From an uncultured Microbulbifer sp. (GTDB lineage Bacteria > Pseudomonadota > Gammaproteobacteria > Pseudomonadales > Cellvibrionaceae), in NCBI RefSeq assembly GCF_947498635.1, contig NZ_CANMKV010000038.1:1-42046 (forward strand): 42,046 nucleotides of DNA, in the 5' to 3' direction. The notes under the pieces are model-generated. The model saw only the letters and a list, made by a program, of their open reading frames with translations. It was not told the origin of the DNA and did no database searches. Every line of letters begins with the position of its first letter. The stretch's first letter is position 1. The position numbers and the translations under genes were made by a program. Positions 1-8,871 of the stretch are shown here, piece by piece.

Positions 1-183
1 GTGAAAAAGCTGCCCGGACAGGAAATGGTTAACCTCAATGTCACCACTACCGCGACTGAATCCGGAGCCACGGAAGTCCAGGTTTACCTGACCGCAGTAG
101 AGGGCCTTAGCGAAGTACAACTGTCTGAGTTTAATATTGCCCTGATCTCCCAGATCGACGCCGTCAACGCCCAGGTTGACTAG
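1..183 (+). CDS. 3' end of a gene cut by the window edge, unknown function
   Basis: An open frame runs from the first base to a TAG stop at 181-183, giving 60 residues. The first codon reads GTG, but this is probably internal to a longer gene whose start lies outside the window: no ribosome binding site is visible and the frame is open from base 1. The visible tail is polar and beta-prone, rich in Thr, Val and Glu, with no transmembrane segment and no recognisable motif. It could be the C-terminus of a secreted or phage-tail-like protein, but I cannot assign a family. A perfect hairpin follows three bases after the stop, which supports this being a real gene end. Confidence 0.5.
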   Translation: MKKLPGQEMVNLNVTTTATESGATEVQVYLTAVEGLSEVQLSEFNIALISQIDAVNAQVD

Positions 184-185
184 TG

Positions 186-216
186 ATGAGTCATAGAATT
201 GGTATCTATGACTCAT
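186..216 (+). terminator. perfect 12-bp inverted repeat, probable terminator of the first gene
   Basis: The arms ATGAGTCATAGA (186-197) and TCTATGACTCAT (205-216) are perfectly complementary around a 7-base loop. A T-rich stretch follows within 15 bases. A third, partial copy of the left arm (GAGTCATAGAATTG) recurs at 232-245. The position directly behind a stop codon favours a transcription terminator. The recurrence of the arm also allows a regulatory palindrome. Confidence 0.55.
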
Positions 217-1110
217 TTATTACTTGTTTTTTGAGTCATAGAATTGATAATTATCTTTATGCGACAAAATTTAAAGGAAGTTACACGATAAGTTTTTAGA
301 GTATTCACTTGATCCGTGCCAGTTGTTAAGCAGTAATAAGCTCAATATTAGTTACGAGGAAAATTTTATAATCTTTTCCTAGAAAAAAAGTTCTAAACTT
401 CTGATAGAAAGCATCAGTTTCAGGTAAGTGTGAAAGGTTTTTTTATAATGTTTTCCTACAATGCACAAATCTATAGGCCGGTAAAACACAATTTATGTTC
501 TCCTTTCAGTTTTAACGAAGACATGTACTTTGCGCATGGATGCCTCAGTACATGTGGCCATTTAAAATATTTACTTTCTGTTTTTAAAAAAAATAATGAA
601 ATGCGGATGCCGTTTGGCAACGTTGGTGGTGTGGTTTTTTTGATTTTTTTGTCAGTATCACGGTTAAGTGCTTTGCCGTGCCGGATGTACAAAGAGTTAT
701 TCAGCTAGAGTTGTTTTGGACTCCTAGTGATTGTGATTCCGCATGATATCTTTAAATATTTCCTGCCGTTTATTTGTGTCCTGCATTCAACTCTGAAGTA
801 GGTCTTCCGTTGGGATGTTGCACTTCAAAGTTGAACGCAGGAATTTTTGTTTTTTGTTGGATGTATCATTGTTGGTTTGTGTCTTTACCTTGATTTAAGA
901 TACTTTATCTTCTATCTATTTGGTTGTCCTTGTCACTGTTATATATGAGGTTACATGCAACCGTGCTGGCTGCCTGAATATTAAAGGTAAGCGGGTAAAG
1001 TAATCGGTAGCTGGATTTGCAATATTTTCCTGGTAGGTTATAGACACTTGTTTGGTTGTTTTTCCGGTTATGAGTATATTGAAAAAGAGAATAGGCCTAA
1101 AATAATATCC
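217..1110. other. AT-rich intergenic stretch without a convincing gene
   Basis: About 890 bases between the first gene and the phospholipase-like gene hold no frame I believe in. The longest open frame (430-708, plus) has unlikely composition and no ribosome binding site. The stretch contains short near-repeats (TTTTATAATCTTTTCCTA near 366 and TTTTATAATGTTTTCCTA near 442) and a long imperfect inverted repeat at 780-841. It may be a decayed region or carry untranslated RNA. Confidence 0.4.
780..841. repeat. long imperfect inverted repeat (20-bp arms) followed by a T-rich run
   Basis: The arms at 780-799 and 822-841 match at 18 of 20 positions around a 22-base loop. The right arm is followed by a T-rich run (AATTTTTGTTTTTTG). 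As RNA this would be a long stable hairpin, so it could terminate an unseen transcript. A related string (CCTGTATTCAACTCT) recurs at about 1533-1547 just behind the phospholipase-like gene, hinting at a small dispersed repeat. Confidence 0.5.
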
Positions 1111-1518
1111 ATGAAGTATTTGCCGTTATTGTTTTTATTCTATGTGAAGTCCCTGTTCGCTGTAGAGATAGAGGATTTTTATTCTGATGGATGCAGTATC
1201 TTTCCTGACGGTACACCCAATCAGAGTGATTTATGGCTGGATTGTTGCCGCGTCCATGATTATGCCTACTGGAAGGGGGGAAGCTATGCGCAGCGGCAAG
1301 AGGCCGATCGTAACCTAGAAGTCTGTGTTGCCAAAACTGGAGAGAGCGAAGTAGCGTTACTGATGCTGGTTGGAGTTAGAGTTGGCGGGACGCCATTCTT
1401 GCCAACCCCTTTTCGCTGGGGTTATGGTTGGCCCTATTTACGGGGTTATAAAGCCCTGACAGAAGAGGATCTGGAAGCCATTGAGCGGGCACAGGAATCT
1501 TTACCAAGGATGCCCTAG
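1111..1518 (+). CDS. secreted phospholipase A2-like protein (CCxxHD motif)
   Basis: I chose the ATG at 1111 because it begins a typical signal peptide (hydrophobic residues 4-16, cleavage expected near Ala17). The frame upstream of it has no such signal. The mature part has DGCSIFPDGTP at 26-36 and the pattern D-C-C-R-V-H-D-Y-A-Y at 44-53. This resembles the calcium-dependent phospholipase A2 active site CCxxHDxxY, with His49 and Asp50 as the predicted catalytic pair. Small exported proteins with this pattern are common in proteobacteria, but few have been tested as lipases. A conserved hydrophobic segment follows at about 80-90. The 135-residue length suits a minimal PLA2 fold. It stands alone, with two small membrane proteins downstream. 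Activity is inferred from the motif only. Confidence 0.6.
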   Translation: MKYLPLLFLFYVKSLFAVEIEDFYSDGCSIFPDGTPNQSDLWLDCCRVHDYAYWKGGSYAQRQEADRNLEVCVAKTGESEVALLMLVGVRVGGTPFLPTPFRWGYGWPYLRGYKALTEEDLEAIERAQESLPRMP

Positions 1519-1703
1519 GTAATCTATTATCACCTGTATTCAACTCTATGATTTTCTTCTTTAGGTGATGCTAGAAGCAACTGATAGCGTGATCAATAAT
1601 AATAAAGTTTATTAAAAATAATTTATAGGATGTTCTATTTTTGCTGTGTTTTATAGTTCGATATTACCCTAAATATGCTGGCCTTTAGCTGTTTGGGTTT
1701 TAC

Positions 1704-1916
1704 TTGGGCAGGAATATTGGATTACTGGAAGTTTTATTAGGAATTATTCTTGCCAATTTTTCTTTGGCTTTTATAGTTGGTTGGTGTGAACGTATGGCCA
1801 AGGATTTAAAGGGGTGCTGGATCAATTTTATTCCCTATATGAGCCCCGTACTGGTAGGGTTGGGCGGTACAGCAGTTTATATTTATGCTGCGCTACAGGG
1901 AGAAAAGGTATTTTAG
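1704..1916 (+). CDS. small two-helix membrane protein, unknown function
   Basis: This frame encodes up to 70 residues with two predicted membrane helices, roughly residues 9-25 and 45-63, separated by a charged loop (CERMAKDLKG). The assigned start is a TTG at 1704. The true start could be slightly downstream, because a GCAGGAAT element lies at about 1708-1715. It is followed 18 bases later by another tiny membrane protein (1935-2078), and the two probably form one transcript. I do not recognise a family. The hydrophobic periodicity and tandem arrangement argue for a real gene, but the weak start keeps confidence modest. Confidence 0.4.
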   Translation: MGRNIGLLEVLLGIILANFSLAFIVGWCERMAKDLKGCWINFIPYMSPVLVGLGGTAVYIYAALQGEKVF

Positions 1917-1934
1917 CTTTATTTGACGGTGTCT

Positions 1935-2078
1935 ATGGCACAGGCAACGGCTTTTTGGGTACTTCTGGCAATTATTTTTTGTATTTATCCCTTTATTAAT
2001 ATGGATAGACAAGCTGAAGACGAGCCCAAGCAAAGTAACGGCGCAGAAAACCCCAGAGAGGGTTTGATAAAAGAGTGA
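1935..2078 (+). CDS. 47-residue single-helix membrane peptide
   Basis: An ATG at 1935 opens 47 codons ending in TGA at 2076-2078. Residues 6-23 form one clear hydrophobic helix. The rest is a polar, acidic tail beginning NMDRQAEDEPKQ, so a single-pass topology with a soluble C-terminus is expected. It lies 18 bases after the preceding two-helix membrane protein, suggesting a bicistronic unit. No family is recognised. Small paired membrane proteins can be accessory subunits of transporters or respiratory enzymes, but nothing nearby says which. Confidence 0.4.
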   Translation: MAQATAFWVLLAIIFCIYPFINMDRQAEDEPKQSNGAENPREGLIKE

Positions 2079-2145
2079 GAAAGGGTGGATGAAGCTGCTG
2101 AACGCTTTAAAATATCATTGTATAAAGATTGGTACCTGTAACTTT

Positions 2146-3066
2146 TTAGCTATTTTCTACGGGCCCTCTTTTCAGCAACTGCCCATATTCTGTGGCGAAG
2201 TGGTCCTTTAACCATTGCATCAAACTGCGTACGCGGGCTAACTGGTGGCGTAAGGGCGGGCAAACCATGGAGAGCTGGGTGGACTCTGACCATCCAGGTA
2301 ATATCTCCTGTAATTTACCCTGTTGGATATCCGCCTGAACGTAGATGTCCGCCAGGCGGGTTATTCCAAGTCCCGCCAGCGCTGCAAGGCGCATCGCCCG
2401 GCCGCTGACCAGTTTGATACCCTGCTCGACTTCGACCTTATGTTTGGTCTTACCGCGAGTCAGCACCCATTGACCAACACTGCCGTAAATTAGGGGCACC
2501 CCAGAAAGATCCATAGGCTTTAAAATTGGGCCCCGCACCTTGATAAAATTCGGGCTCGCAACATAGCGGGTTTTGATACTGTGCAGCTTGCGTACTTTGA
2601 GGGTGGAATCTGGCAGCTCACCCATCCGTATGACTAAGTCATAGCGATCCTCAATGAGATCGACATGCACACTGGAGAAATCCAGCTCTATTTGCACATC
2701 GGGATGTGCCTTCTGGAACTTAATGACTACGGGGGCAATGATCTCCTCACCGATTACTCCACCCACCGCGTTGATGCGTATCTTCCCTTTTACCTTCTCC
2801 TTGGAATGTGTTGCCCACTCTGTTGCACTATCCAGTTGCTGCATCGCTTGCTTGCAGCGCTGGTAATAGCCTTCACCGACCTCAGTTAGTCGCAGTTTGC
2901 GGGTAGTGCGGTGTAACAGTTGAACATCCAGGGCGGATTCCAATTCGGAGACTTGCTGGCTGAGCGTGGCCTTGGAGAAGCCTGTATGGTCCGCTGCAGC
3001 GGTAAAGCTGCCCTGCTCGGCTACGGCGATAAAAGCGCGTATGGCCCGCCAAGAGATACTGTTCAT
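2146..3066 (-). CDS. LysR-family transcriptional regulator
   Basis: A 306-residue LysR-type regulator. The N-terminal winged helix-turn-helix covers about residues 5-62 (AFIAVAEQGSFTAAADHTG then SKATLSQQVSELE). A linker and a periplasmic-binding-protein-like effector domain follow, from about 90 to 295. I start at the ATG at 3066; a TTG three codons upstream is less likely. It reads divergently from the short-chain dehydrogenase gene at 3189 across about 120 bases. This is the classic arrangement in which a LysR protein represses itself and controls its neighbour. It belongs to the broad group that also contains AaeR- and DsdC-like regulators, so the ligand cannot be named. The mmsAB genes lie on the other side of the dehydrogenase and may or may not be part of its regulon. 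Confidence 0.9.
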   Translation of the reverse strand: MNSISWRAIRAFIAVAEQGSFTAAADHTGFSKATLSQQVSELESALDVQLLHRTTRKLRLTEVGEGYYQRCKQAMQQLDSATEWATHSKEKVKGKIRINAVGGVIGEEIIAPVVIKFQKAHPDVQIELDFSSVHVDLIEDRYDLVIRMGELPDSTLKVRKLHSIKTRYVASPNFIKVRGPILKPMDLSGVPLIYGSVGQWVLTRGKTKHKVEVEQGIKLVSGRAMRLAALAGLGITRLADIYVQADIQQGKLQEILPGWSESTQLSMVCPPLRHQLARVRSLMQWLKDHFATEYGQLLKRGPVENS

Positions 3067-3188
3067 AAAATCCAAACAATGTTTTCATATTAGTTAGGTT
3101 AGTCATTCTAATTCTAAATTCTATACTGCTGATACAGAAGGGTTACCCCAGTAACTCAAGATCATTGATTTCAGAAGAGAGAGTTCGT
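3067..3188. promoter_or_regulatory. divergent control region between the LysR and SDR genes
   Basis: This 122-base AT-rich spacer separates two divergent start codons, so it must carry both promoters. It contains short repeats of the type TTAGTTAGGTTAGT and ATTCTAATTCTAAATTCTA at about 3090-3123. These include T-N11-A spacings typical of LysR binding sites. A precise box is not identifiable by eye. The SDR start is preceded by a purine-rich AGAAGAGAGAG. Confidence 0.45.
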
Positions 3189-3911
3189 ATGTCTAAGCCG
3201 CTAGTTGTAATAACAGGCGCCAGCTCTGGAATTGGAGCGGCAATAGCCCAGCATATGTCGGATGCCGGGCATCCGTTGTTGCTATTGGCCCGTCGTCAGG
3301 AAAAGTTAGAGGCGATGAAGTTACCGAATACCCTATGCCGACAGGTCGATGTTACTGATACCGCAGCTTTAACTAAGGCAATTCAGGAGGCGGAAGCGCT
3401 GTATGGGCCTGTGGATTGCCTAGTGAATAATGCCGGTAAGATGTTACTGGGGAGTATTGAGACCCAGAATACCGAAGAGTGGCGGGAGATGTTCGATGTG
3501 AATGTGCTTGCCTTGATGAACAGTATGCAGGCTGTTTTGGCTGATATGAAATCTCGCGGTTGTGGCACTATCCTCAATATCAGCTCTATTGCCGGGGTGA
3601 AAACTTTTATCAATCACGCGGCCTATTGTGGGACCAAATACGCCGTGTCGGCGATCAGCGAAACCGTGCGGGAAGAGGTCGCCGCAAGCGGAGTACGTAT
3701 TATGGCCCTCTGCCCAGGTGCTGTGGAGACTGAGCTGCTAAGCCACACCACCTCTGAAGAGATTATCAAAGCTTACGAAGAGTGGAAGGCCTCCATTGGT
3801 GGTGCCATCAATGCAGAGGACATCGCTCGTACGGCGTTGTTTATGTACAGTCAGCCCCAGCATGTGAATATCCGCGAAGTTCAGATAGCCGCTACGGGTC
3901 AGGATAGATAG
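3189..3911 (+). CDS. short-chain dehydrogenase/reductase (SDR), YdfG-like
   Basis: A 240-residue classical SDR oxidoreductase. The Rossmann dinucleotide motif TGASSGIG lies at about residues 9-16, the NNAG motif near 80, and the catalytic Ser/Tyr/Lys set includes Tyr146 and Lys150 in YCGTK. The arginine after the first strand (LARRQEK) suggests NADP preference. The nearest well-known relatives are the 3-hydroxy-acid/serine dehydrogenases of the YdfG type, but substrate prediction within SDRs is unreliable. I start at the ATG at 3189, preceded by a purine-rich site, rather than the upstream TTG. It is divergent from the LysR gene, which probably regulates it. It converges on mmsB, whose product is a 3-hydroxyisobutyrate dehydrogenase, so a related hydroxy-acid substrate would fit the context. 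Confidence 0.85.
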   Translation: MSKPLVVITGASSGIGAAIAQHMSDAGHPLLLLARRQEKLEAMKLPNTLCRQVDVTDTAALTKAIQEAEALYGPVDCLVNNAGKMLLGSIETQNTEEWREMFDVNVLALMNSMQAVLADMKSRGCGTILNISSIAGVKTFINHAAYCGTKYAVSAISETVREEVAASGVRIMALCPGAVETELLSHTTSEEIIKAYEEWKASIGGAINAEDIARTALFMYSQPQHVNIREVQIAATGQDR

Positions 3912-3943
3912 GTTTGATTGGGAAAGAGACTGAATAAGCTTTC

Positions 3944-4843
3944 CTATTTATCAGCCTCTTTCCTGAAAATTGTCTGGATGCTGGAGAAATCCAGCCCTTC
4001 ATTGCCCTTCAAACTGTGTAAGCCATATAGATTTCTAGCCAGTGAGCCGAGCGGTGTATAGCTTTTGCTATTGTCGGCGGCTTGCTGGGCGAGCCCTAGG
4101 TCTTTACACATCAACCCCACTTTAAACCCCCCGCGATATTGATTGCTCGAGGGCACACTATCCATAACACCGGGGTAGGGGTTATAAGTCTGTAGAGACC
4201 AGTTAGCGCCAGAGCTTTTCGACATGATTTCGGTCAGCACTTTGGGGTCCAGGCCGTTATCAACACCCAGTTGGAGTGCCTCGGCAGTACCTATCATATG
4301 AATAGCCAGCAACATATTGTTGCAGATCTTTGCCGTTTGCCCAGCTCCAGCAGGGCCAGCAAAAAAAACATTGGCCCCCATATGTTGTAATACTGTTTTG
4401 GCCCGCTTTACATCCTCGTGCTCACCGCCGCACATAAAGCTGAGCGTAGCGGCGGCAGCCCCTTTCACTCCGCCAGAGACCGGGGCTTCTATTGCATGAA
4501 GGCCTTTATCTCGGGCGGCGCTAAGCAGGCGTTTTGAGCTGCTTGCGGCAATTGTGGAGCAATCGATAATTAAGGATTGCTTTTCGATGTCTTCCAGCAG
4601 ACGATCTTTATCAATATAAAGGCACTCCACCGCAGTACTGCTGGGCAACATACTAATAACAAAATCTGCTCCCTTCACCGCTTCTTTTGCCGATGAACAT
4701 TTTTCCACTCCCTGCTCTACAGATGCCTGGAGTAAGGCCTCTACAGGGTCGAAGCCTTTCACAAGGAACCCGGCTTTGGTTAAGTTGTAGGCCATAGGGG
4801 CGCCCATATGCCCCAGACCAAGGAAGGCGGCGATTTTATTCAT
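3944..4843 (-). CDS. mmsB: 3-hydroxyisobutyrate dehydrogenase
   Basis: A 299-residue NAD-dependent beta-hydroxyacid dehydrogenase. It oxidises 3-hydroxyisobutyrate to methylmalonate semialdehyde in valine degradation. Visible signatures are the N-terminal nucleotide motif GLGHMGAPM at about 9-17, the substrate-binding APVSGGVKGA in the first half, and the catalytic lysine Lys172 in GAGQTAKICNN. The length matches the family (about 295-300). I start at the second in-frame ATG (4843), because only from there does the Rossmann strand follow immediately, as in the family. It lies 39 bases downstream of mmsA on the same strand, so the two form an operon. MmsA then consumes the semialdehyde. The rest of the branched-chain acyl-CoA pathway is not in the window. 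Confidence 0.92.
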   Translation of the reverse strand: MNKIAAFLGLGHMGAPMAYNLTKAGFLVKGFDPVEALLQASVEQGVEKCSSAKEAVKGADFVISMLPSSTAVECLYIDKDRLLEDIEKQSLIIDCSTIAASSSKRLLSAARDKGLHAIEAPVSGGVKGAAAATLSFMCGGEHEDVKRAKTVLQHMGANVFFAGPAGAGQTAKICNNMLLAIHMIGTAEALQLGVDNGLDPKVLTEIMSKSSGANWSLQTYNPYPGVMDSVPSSNQYRGGFKVGLMCKDLGLAQQAADNSKSYTPLGSLARNLYGLHSLKGNEGLDFSSIQTIFRKEADK

Positions 4844-4882
4844 GACGTTACCCAAAAAATAAAACTGTGTTGGTATATGGAG

Positions 4883-6394
4883 TTACTTAAGTTGTATGGT
4901 CATATTAGCCTGTTCGGCGTGTTCAATATCTGAATCGAACCAGCGAGCGGTGATAGTTTTTGTCTCAGTATAGAAACGTACGGCCTGCTTACCATAAGCG
5001 TGAAGGTCTCCATAAAATGAACTGCGCCAGCCAGTAAAACTAAAGAAGGGCAGTGGAACCGGGATAGGCACATTGATGCCTACCTGCCCCACAAGAATTT
5101 CATGCTGATATTTACGTGCGGCCGCTCCGCTGGCCGTGAATATGGACGTTCCATTGCCATAGGGGCAGTTATTCACCAGTTTTATAGCTTCATCGAGGTG
5201 ATCTACACTCACCAGACACAATACGGGACCAAAAATCTCATCGGTATAAATTGACATTTCGGTAGTGACATTGGCAAACAATGTCGGGCCAACCCAGTTA
5301 CCATGGGGATACCCCTCCACTGAAACTTGTGAACCATCCAGCAGGCAGTTTGCCCCCTCTTTTTTACCTGTCTCGATATAACCCAGTACTCGCTCCTTTG
5401 CTGCGGGAGAAATCAAGGGGCCATAGTCGGATTGCGGACTCTTCCAATGCCCGGGTGTTATCTTTGCCATCGCGTCCCGTATTTCGGGAATCCAACTTTG
5501 CGCCTCACCCACTAATACCGCCACTGAGATAGCCATACATCGTTGACCGGCAGCACCTACAGAAGAGCCGATGATGTTGTTAATAGCGGCCCCTTTATTG
5601 GCATCCGGCATGACCACCATATGGTTTTTTGCCCCGGCAAAGGCCTGGACTCTTTTTAAATATTGGGTGCCTGTTTGATAAATATGGCGGCCCACTGGCA
5701 CTGAGCCAACAAAAGAAATGGCTCGAATATCTGGGTCCTTAAGTAAGAAATCTACCTGCTCGCGGCCTCCATGGATAACTTGTAGCACACCTTTGGGGGC
5801 TCCTGCCTGCTCAAACAGTTCAGCCAGTTTGCACGGTGTAATGGGATCCTGTTCAGAAGGTTTAAGGATAAAGGTATTGCCACAGGCAATGGCTAGCGGA
5901 AACATCCACAATGGAATCATTGCGGGAAAGTTAAATGGCGTAATACCGGCGCAGACGCCGATGGGCTGAACATAGGAATAGCAATCTATAGCGCTGGCAA
6001 CATTTTCAACGGTTTCACCCATTAACAAGGTCGCAATATTGGCGGCATGTTCAACTACCTCAATGCCGCGCCAAATATCCCCTTTGGCGTCCTCAAACGT
6101 TTTACCGGTTTCCTCTGCGAGAATTTCAGCCAGGGTCTCTTGGTGCTCCTTCAGAAGAGCCTGGTATTTGAGCATAATGCGCGCTCTAGTAGGGACTGGG
6201 GTATCCCGCCAGGTAATGAACGCCTGCTTTGCGGAGGAAATCGCCTGGAGTTGCTCGGCCTCAGTGGTATAGGGCGCCTGGGTTAAAACCTCCCCTGTGG
6301 CGGGGTTTGTTACATCCAGCCACTCCTCGGTATTGGATTGCAGCCAGTCGCCGTCAATGAATAGAGGAAGGCGTGAAGGGGTGGATTTATTCAT
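4883..6394 (-). CDS. mmsA: methylmalonate-semialdehyde dehydrogenase (CoA-acylating)
   Basis: A 503-residue aldehyde dehydrogenase-superfamily enzyme. It converts methylmalonate semialdehyde plus CoA and NAD to propionyl-CoA, also handling malonate semialdehyde. The N-terminus (FIDGDWLQS, then NPATGEVL) and the catalytic cysteine Cys286 in GQRCMAIS are characteristic of MmsA. Unlike most ALDHs, this subfamily lacks the general-base glutamate. The segment [19 protein letters not shown] is typical of the C-terminal half. The start ATG is preceded by AAGG at a good distance. It is the first gene of an mmsA-mmsB operon. An unassigned 340-base upstream region presumably carries the promoter; no MmsR-type activator gene is adjacent. 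Confidence 0.94.
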   Translation of the reverse strand: MNKSTPSRLPLFIDGDWLQSNTEEWLDVTNPATGEVLTQAPYTTEAEQLQAISSAKQAFITWRDTPVPTRARIMLKYQALLKEHQETLAEILAEETGKTFEDAKGDIWRGIEVVEHAANIATLLMGETVENVASAIDCYSYVQPIGVCAGITPFNFPAMIPLWMFPLAIACGNTFILKPSEQDPITPCKLAELFEQAGAPKGVLQVIHGGREQVDFLLKDPDIRAISFVGSVPVGRHIYQTGTQYLKRVQAFAGAKNHMVVMPDANKGAAINNIIGSSVGAAGQRCMAISVAVLVGEAQSWIPEIRDAMAKITPGHWKSPQSDYGPLISPAAKERVLGYIETGKKEGANCLLDGSQVSVEGYPHGNWVGPTLFANVTTEMSIYTDEIFGPVLCLVSVDHLDEAIKLVNNCPYGNGTSIFTASGAAARKYQHEILVGQVGINVPIPVPLPFFSFTGWRSSFYGDLHAYGKQAVRFYTETKTITARWFDSDIEHAEQANMTIQLK

Positions 6395-6733
6395 ATTATT
6401 TGCCTTACCAGTAACAGATGGAGAAGTGCCACACAGTTTAGGCGTTGCCTGATTGAAAAAAGAGGTGTTTTGCGCCGCTTCTTGATAGGAAAAAGATCGG
6501 CTTTGATTCTAAAGCGTATTATGGGGTGGTGAATATCGATAAATATCTTTTTTTGTGGGCTTCTCATCTTTTTTAGCAATATTGGATTTTTGTGCGCACC
6601 TTCTCAACCTGAACAATAGATTCTCTGGTTTCAAACTTCGGCCATATTCATACTGTTAGTATGCTATCTCTATAGGTTCGAAGTGATTTTTGTGAGGTTT
6701 TCTATTCATTTACTTTAAGAGAGAGGGTGGACG
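6395..6733. other. divergent intergenic region upstream of mmsA and the 6734 gene
   Basis: This 339-base spacer separates the divergent mmsA and 6734 genes. A short minus-strand frame (6391-6579) overlaps the mmsA start but has an arginine- and lysine-rich low-quality composition and no support, so I do not call it. A short AT-rich palindromic string sits near 6650-6680. A purine-rich GAGAGAGGGTGG lies directly before the 6734 start. Confidence 0.35.
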
Positions 6734-7789
6734 GTGTTTCATAATAAAATAATACAAGTATTTATTCTGTTTGTTTTGGGTTCCTTAAGCGCATTTTTAT
6801 CAGCAACCACTTTGGAGGATCTAAGGTCTCACACTCCTACGTCAGATAAGACTTGGGCAGAACAATGGTTTTATAACATTGCCGTGCCGGATGTTGGTTA
6901 CTTCAAAGTAAGCCTCCAAACGTATATTGCCCCAGATTTTATTGCGCCGGAACCCAAGGCTTATATCCACTTGGCGTTTTCGCCAAGAAACGGTGTTGAG
7001 GTAAAATATGATATTTTTAGAGATGAAGTTATTTTATCTAATCCAGATGGTTCCGAGGGTTTTTATTACGAAGTGCCCGGTGTGGTTATGGCAAATGAGG
7101 AGGGGATAAGAGTAAATCACTCAGATTTTAATTTCTCTATGCGTTGGAACGGGGAGCATCATCATTATTGGCATGGTTTAAATCCTGGGCAGACACCGTT
7201 TGGCATTATTCCAGAGCTTCCGGGAGTTGGCGGAAGATGGTTTCTCTACACAGTCGGAACCCCTGTTGAATACAACTTTAGCGATGCTGGCCAGTCGTTA
7301 ATAGGACTGGGTTATGCCCAATTGGATAAGGGATGGTATGACAAGGAATCCAGTGCTGGCATGATCTACTCCATGGGCTTGTCAGATGAACTTTACTATA
7401 TGTTCACCGGGGCAAAACTGGGGGAATCTGATTTTGAGATGTGGGCTGGTAGGTATATTTCAGATGAGTATGACTTAATATTTCATCCGGCATTTAATAA
7501 TCTTTCGGTAAAGAGGGAGCTGGATGCTTGCACTGGTCGTATCAAAGTTGAGCTAAACAAAATAAAGTACAAGTTGATCATGGAGGCGCAAGCCAATATT
7601 AATAGCTTTTATCCATTGTTGTTCCCTTCAGTCATTATCTTTGGGGGCGAGCAAAGGTATATGAAGTCTATGCAGGCCAACATTGATTTCTCTCTGTATA
7701 AAAAAGGAATTTTGGTTGAATCTATCCAGGTGCCCCAGGGTCTTCTGGAATTTAGTGGTCCCTTGGCTTGTGATGGTTTTTTTAACTGA
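6734..7789 (+). CDS. secreted protein of unknown function, possibly lipocalin-like
   Basis: A 351-residue protein with a clear signal peptide (hydrophobic residues 7-22, cleavage near SLSAFLSA). It starts at GTG 6734 behind a GAGAGAGGG element. The mature protein is rich in aromatic and beta-forming segments and has a histidine cluster (GEHHHYWHG, about 137-145). A central stretch with YAQLDKGWYDKE is faintly reminiscent of the AttH/CrtC-type lipocalin-like hydratases (carotenoid 1,2-hydratase family). That resemblance is by eye only and may be wrong. Two cysteines near the ends could form a disulfide. A strong bidirectional hairpin terminator follows. It is divergent from mmsA and convergent with the hydrolase lipoprotein. 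Confidence 0.6.
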   Translation: MFHNKIIQVFILFVLGSLSAFLSATTLEDLRSHTPTSDKTWAEQWFYNIAVPDVGYFKVSLQTYIAPDFIAPEPKAYIHLAFSPRNGVEVKYDIFRDEVILSNPDGSEGFYYEVPGVVMANEEGIRVNHSDFNFSMRWNGEHHHYWHGLNPGQTPFGIIPELPGVGGRWFLYTVGTPVEYNFSDAGQSLIGLGYAQLDKGWYDKESSAGMIYSMGLSDELYYMFTGAKLGESDFEMWAGRYISDEYDLIFHPAFNNLSVKRELDACTGRIKVELNKIKYKLIMEAQANINSFYPLLFPSVIIFGGEQRYMKSMQANIDFSLYKKGILVESIQVPQGLLEFSGPLACDGFFN

Positions 7790-7825
7790 GATGCAATGCT
7801 TTTAACAGGATAATTCATTATTTTC

Positions 7826-7865
7826 ACTTTAAAAGGCGGAACTCTAGGGTTTCGCCTTTTAAAGT
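7826..7865. terminator. bidirectional hairpin terminator
   Basis: The arms ACTTTAAAAGGCG (7826-7838) and CGCCTTTTAAAGT (7853-7865) are a perfect 13-bp match around a 14-base loop, with A/T runs on both sides. It lies between two convergent genes and can serve both. Confidence 0.85.
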
Positions 7866-7899
7866 AAGCCAGCAGTCCTATTGGTATCAAAAAGTGAAA

Positions 7900-8871
7900 C
7901 TACCTACCTTGGATCAGCCAATCCTGTAATGCGCTATGTTCAATTTCCCCGATAACCGCCATGCTTGGATGATTCCTGTCTTTCAAGAGCACAACCTCGA
8001 TATGATCCTGGTTCAGCGTTCGGAAGTGATCGTAGGGTGATATTGAGTCAGTATTAGAGGCAAATAAAAGCACGGGTACAGAGGATTTGGTGAGCAAGGG
8101 TTCAATTTGTGTTTCCAGTAAGCCTATATTGACTCCTTCGAGGGCAATTAATGCTCCCTTTCTTATTTCTTCCTCAGAGAGCGCTTTACTCAGTAGTGGA
8201 AAATTTTCTTTGGCATAATTATAAACAGCCTGATCAAACTTCAACATGGGGGCCTGTAATATCAGGCCACTGATGTCTTGCCGCGATTGAGTGATTCTCG
8301 CTGCGGTAAGACTTCCCATAGAATTTCCAAGAAGGTAAATAGGTTTGCTTTCTATTATGTCTTTATGAATAAGGTCGTCCATTAGTCTGTTGATCATTTC
8401 GCTATCACCAACACCATATTCCTTATGGCCTTCGGATTCACCATGGCCGAGAAGATCTGGAATCACTACCTGAAACCCAAGGAGGCGAAAGTATAATGCT
8501 GAGTTAAGCATGAACTCTTTTGAGATTCGGAATCCATGTAAAAGGACGATGGTGCCAGAATAACTGTTTTTTAATTTTTCTTTGTCTATAGAAAAATCAA
8601 CTTGGCTGGTTTGGTTACCTGAACCAGTTTCTATAGAGTATTTTAGCCTCCCCCCTTTCAAAGGGGCAGCATGAAAATAACTGATGCAGAGATTTCTTTG
8701 TTTGTCACAGTAGTTATTTTTATTAAATCCCCATGATTTAATCTGTTCGTTGGAAATTATGTGGTTGTAAGAGAGGCTTTTTGAGCTTGCAATATATTCT
8801 GAAATGTTGAATGCGCAAGATGAAATAAGTATGCAAGATGATATGGTCAAAAATAGTTTTATTCGTTTCAT
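7900..8871 (-). CDS. lipoprotein alpha/beta hydrolase (lysophospholipase-like)
   Basis: A 323-residue lipid-anchored hydrolase. The ATG at 8871 starts a lipoprotein signal with lipobox LISSC, so the mature protein should be tethered to a membrane. The serine hydrolase fold shows the oxyanion segment LLHGF, a GHGES motif, and the nucleophile elbow GNSMG with Ser184. Asp in ASNTDSISP and His in DRNHPS complete the triad. Proteins of this shape resemble monoacylglycerol lipases and lysophospholipases, but the substrate is unknown. Frames further upstream of the chosen start lack the signal peptide. It is convergent with the upstream secreted gene across the terminator and appears monocistronic. 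Confidence 0.8.
   Translation of the reverse strand: MKRIKLFLTISSCILISSCAFNISEYIASSKSLSYNHIISNEQIKSWGFNKNNYCDKQRNLCISYFHAAPLKGGRLKYSIETGSGNQTSQVDFSIDKEKLKNSYSGTIVLLHGFRISKEFMLNSALYFRLLGFQVVIPDLLGHGESEGHKEYGVGDSEMINRLMDDLIHKDIIESKPIYLLGNSMGSLTAARITQSRQDISGLILQAPMLKFDQAVYNYAKENFPLLSKALSEEEIRKGALIALEGVNIGLLETQIEPLLTKSSVPVLLFASNTDSISPYDHFRTLNQDHIEVVLLKDRNHPSMAVIGEIEHSALQDWLIQGR

Noticed and set aside
430..708. Plus-strand open frame of 92 codons in the gene-poor region
   Set aside because: Unusual composition, no ribosome binding site, and an equally open antisense frame; typical of AT-rich non-coding DNA.
6391..6579. Minus-strand 62-codon frame overlapping the mmsA start
   Set aside because: Overlaps the mmsA ribosome binding site region and has a low-complexity basic composition; most likely chance.
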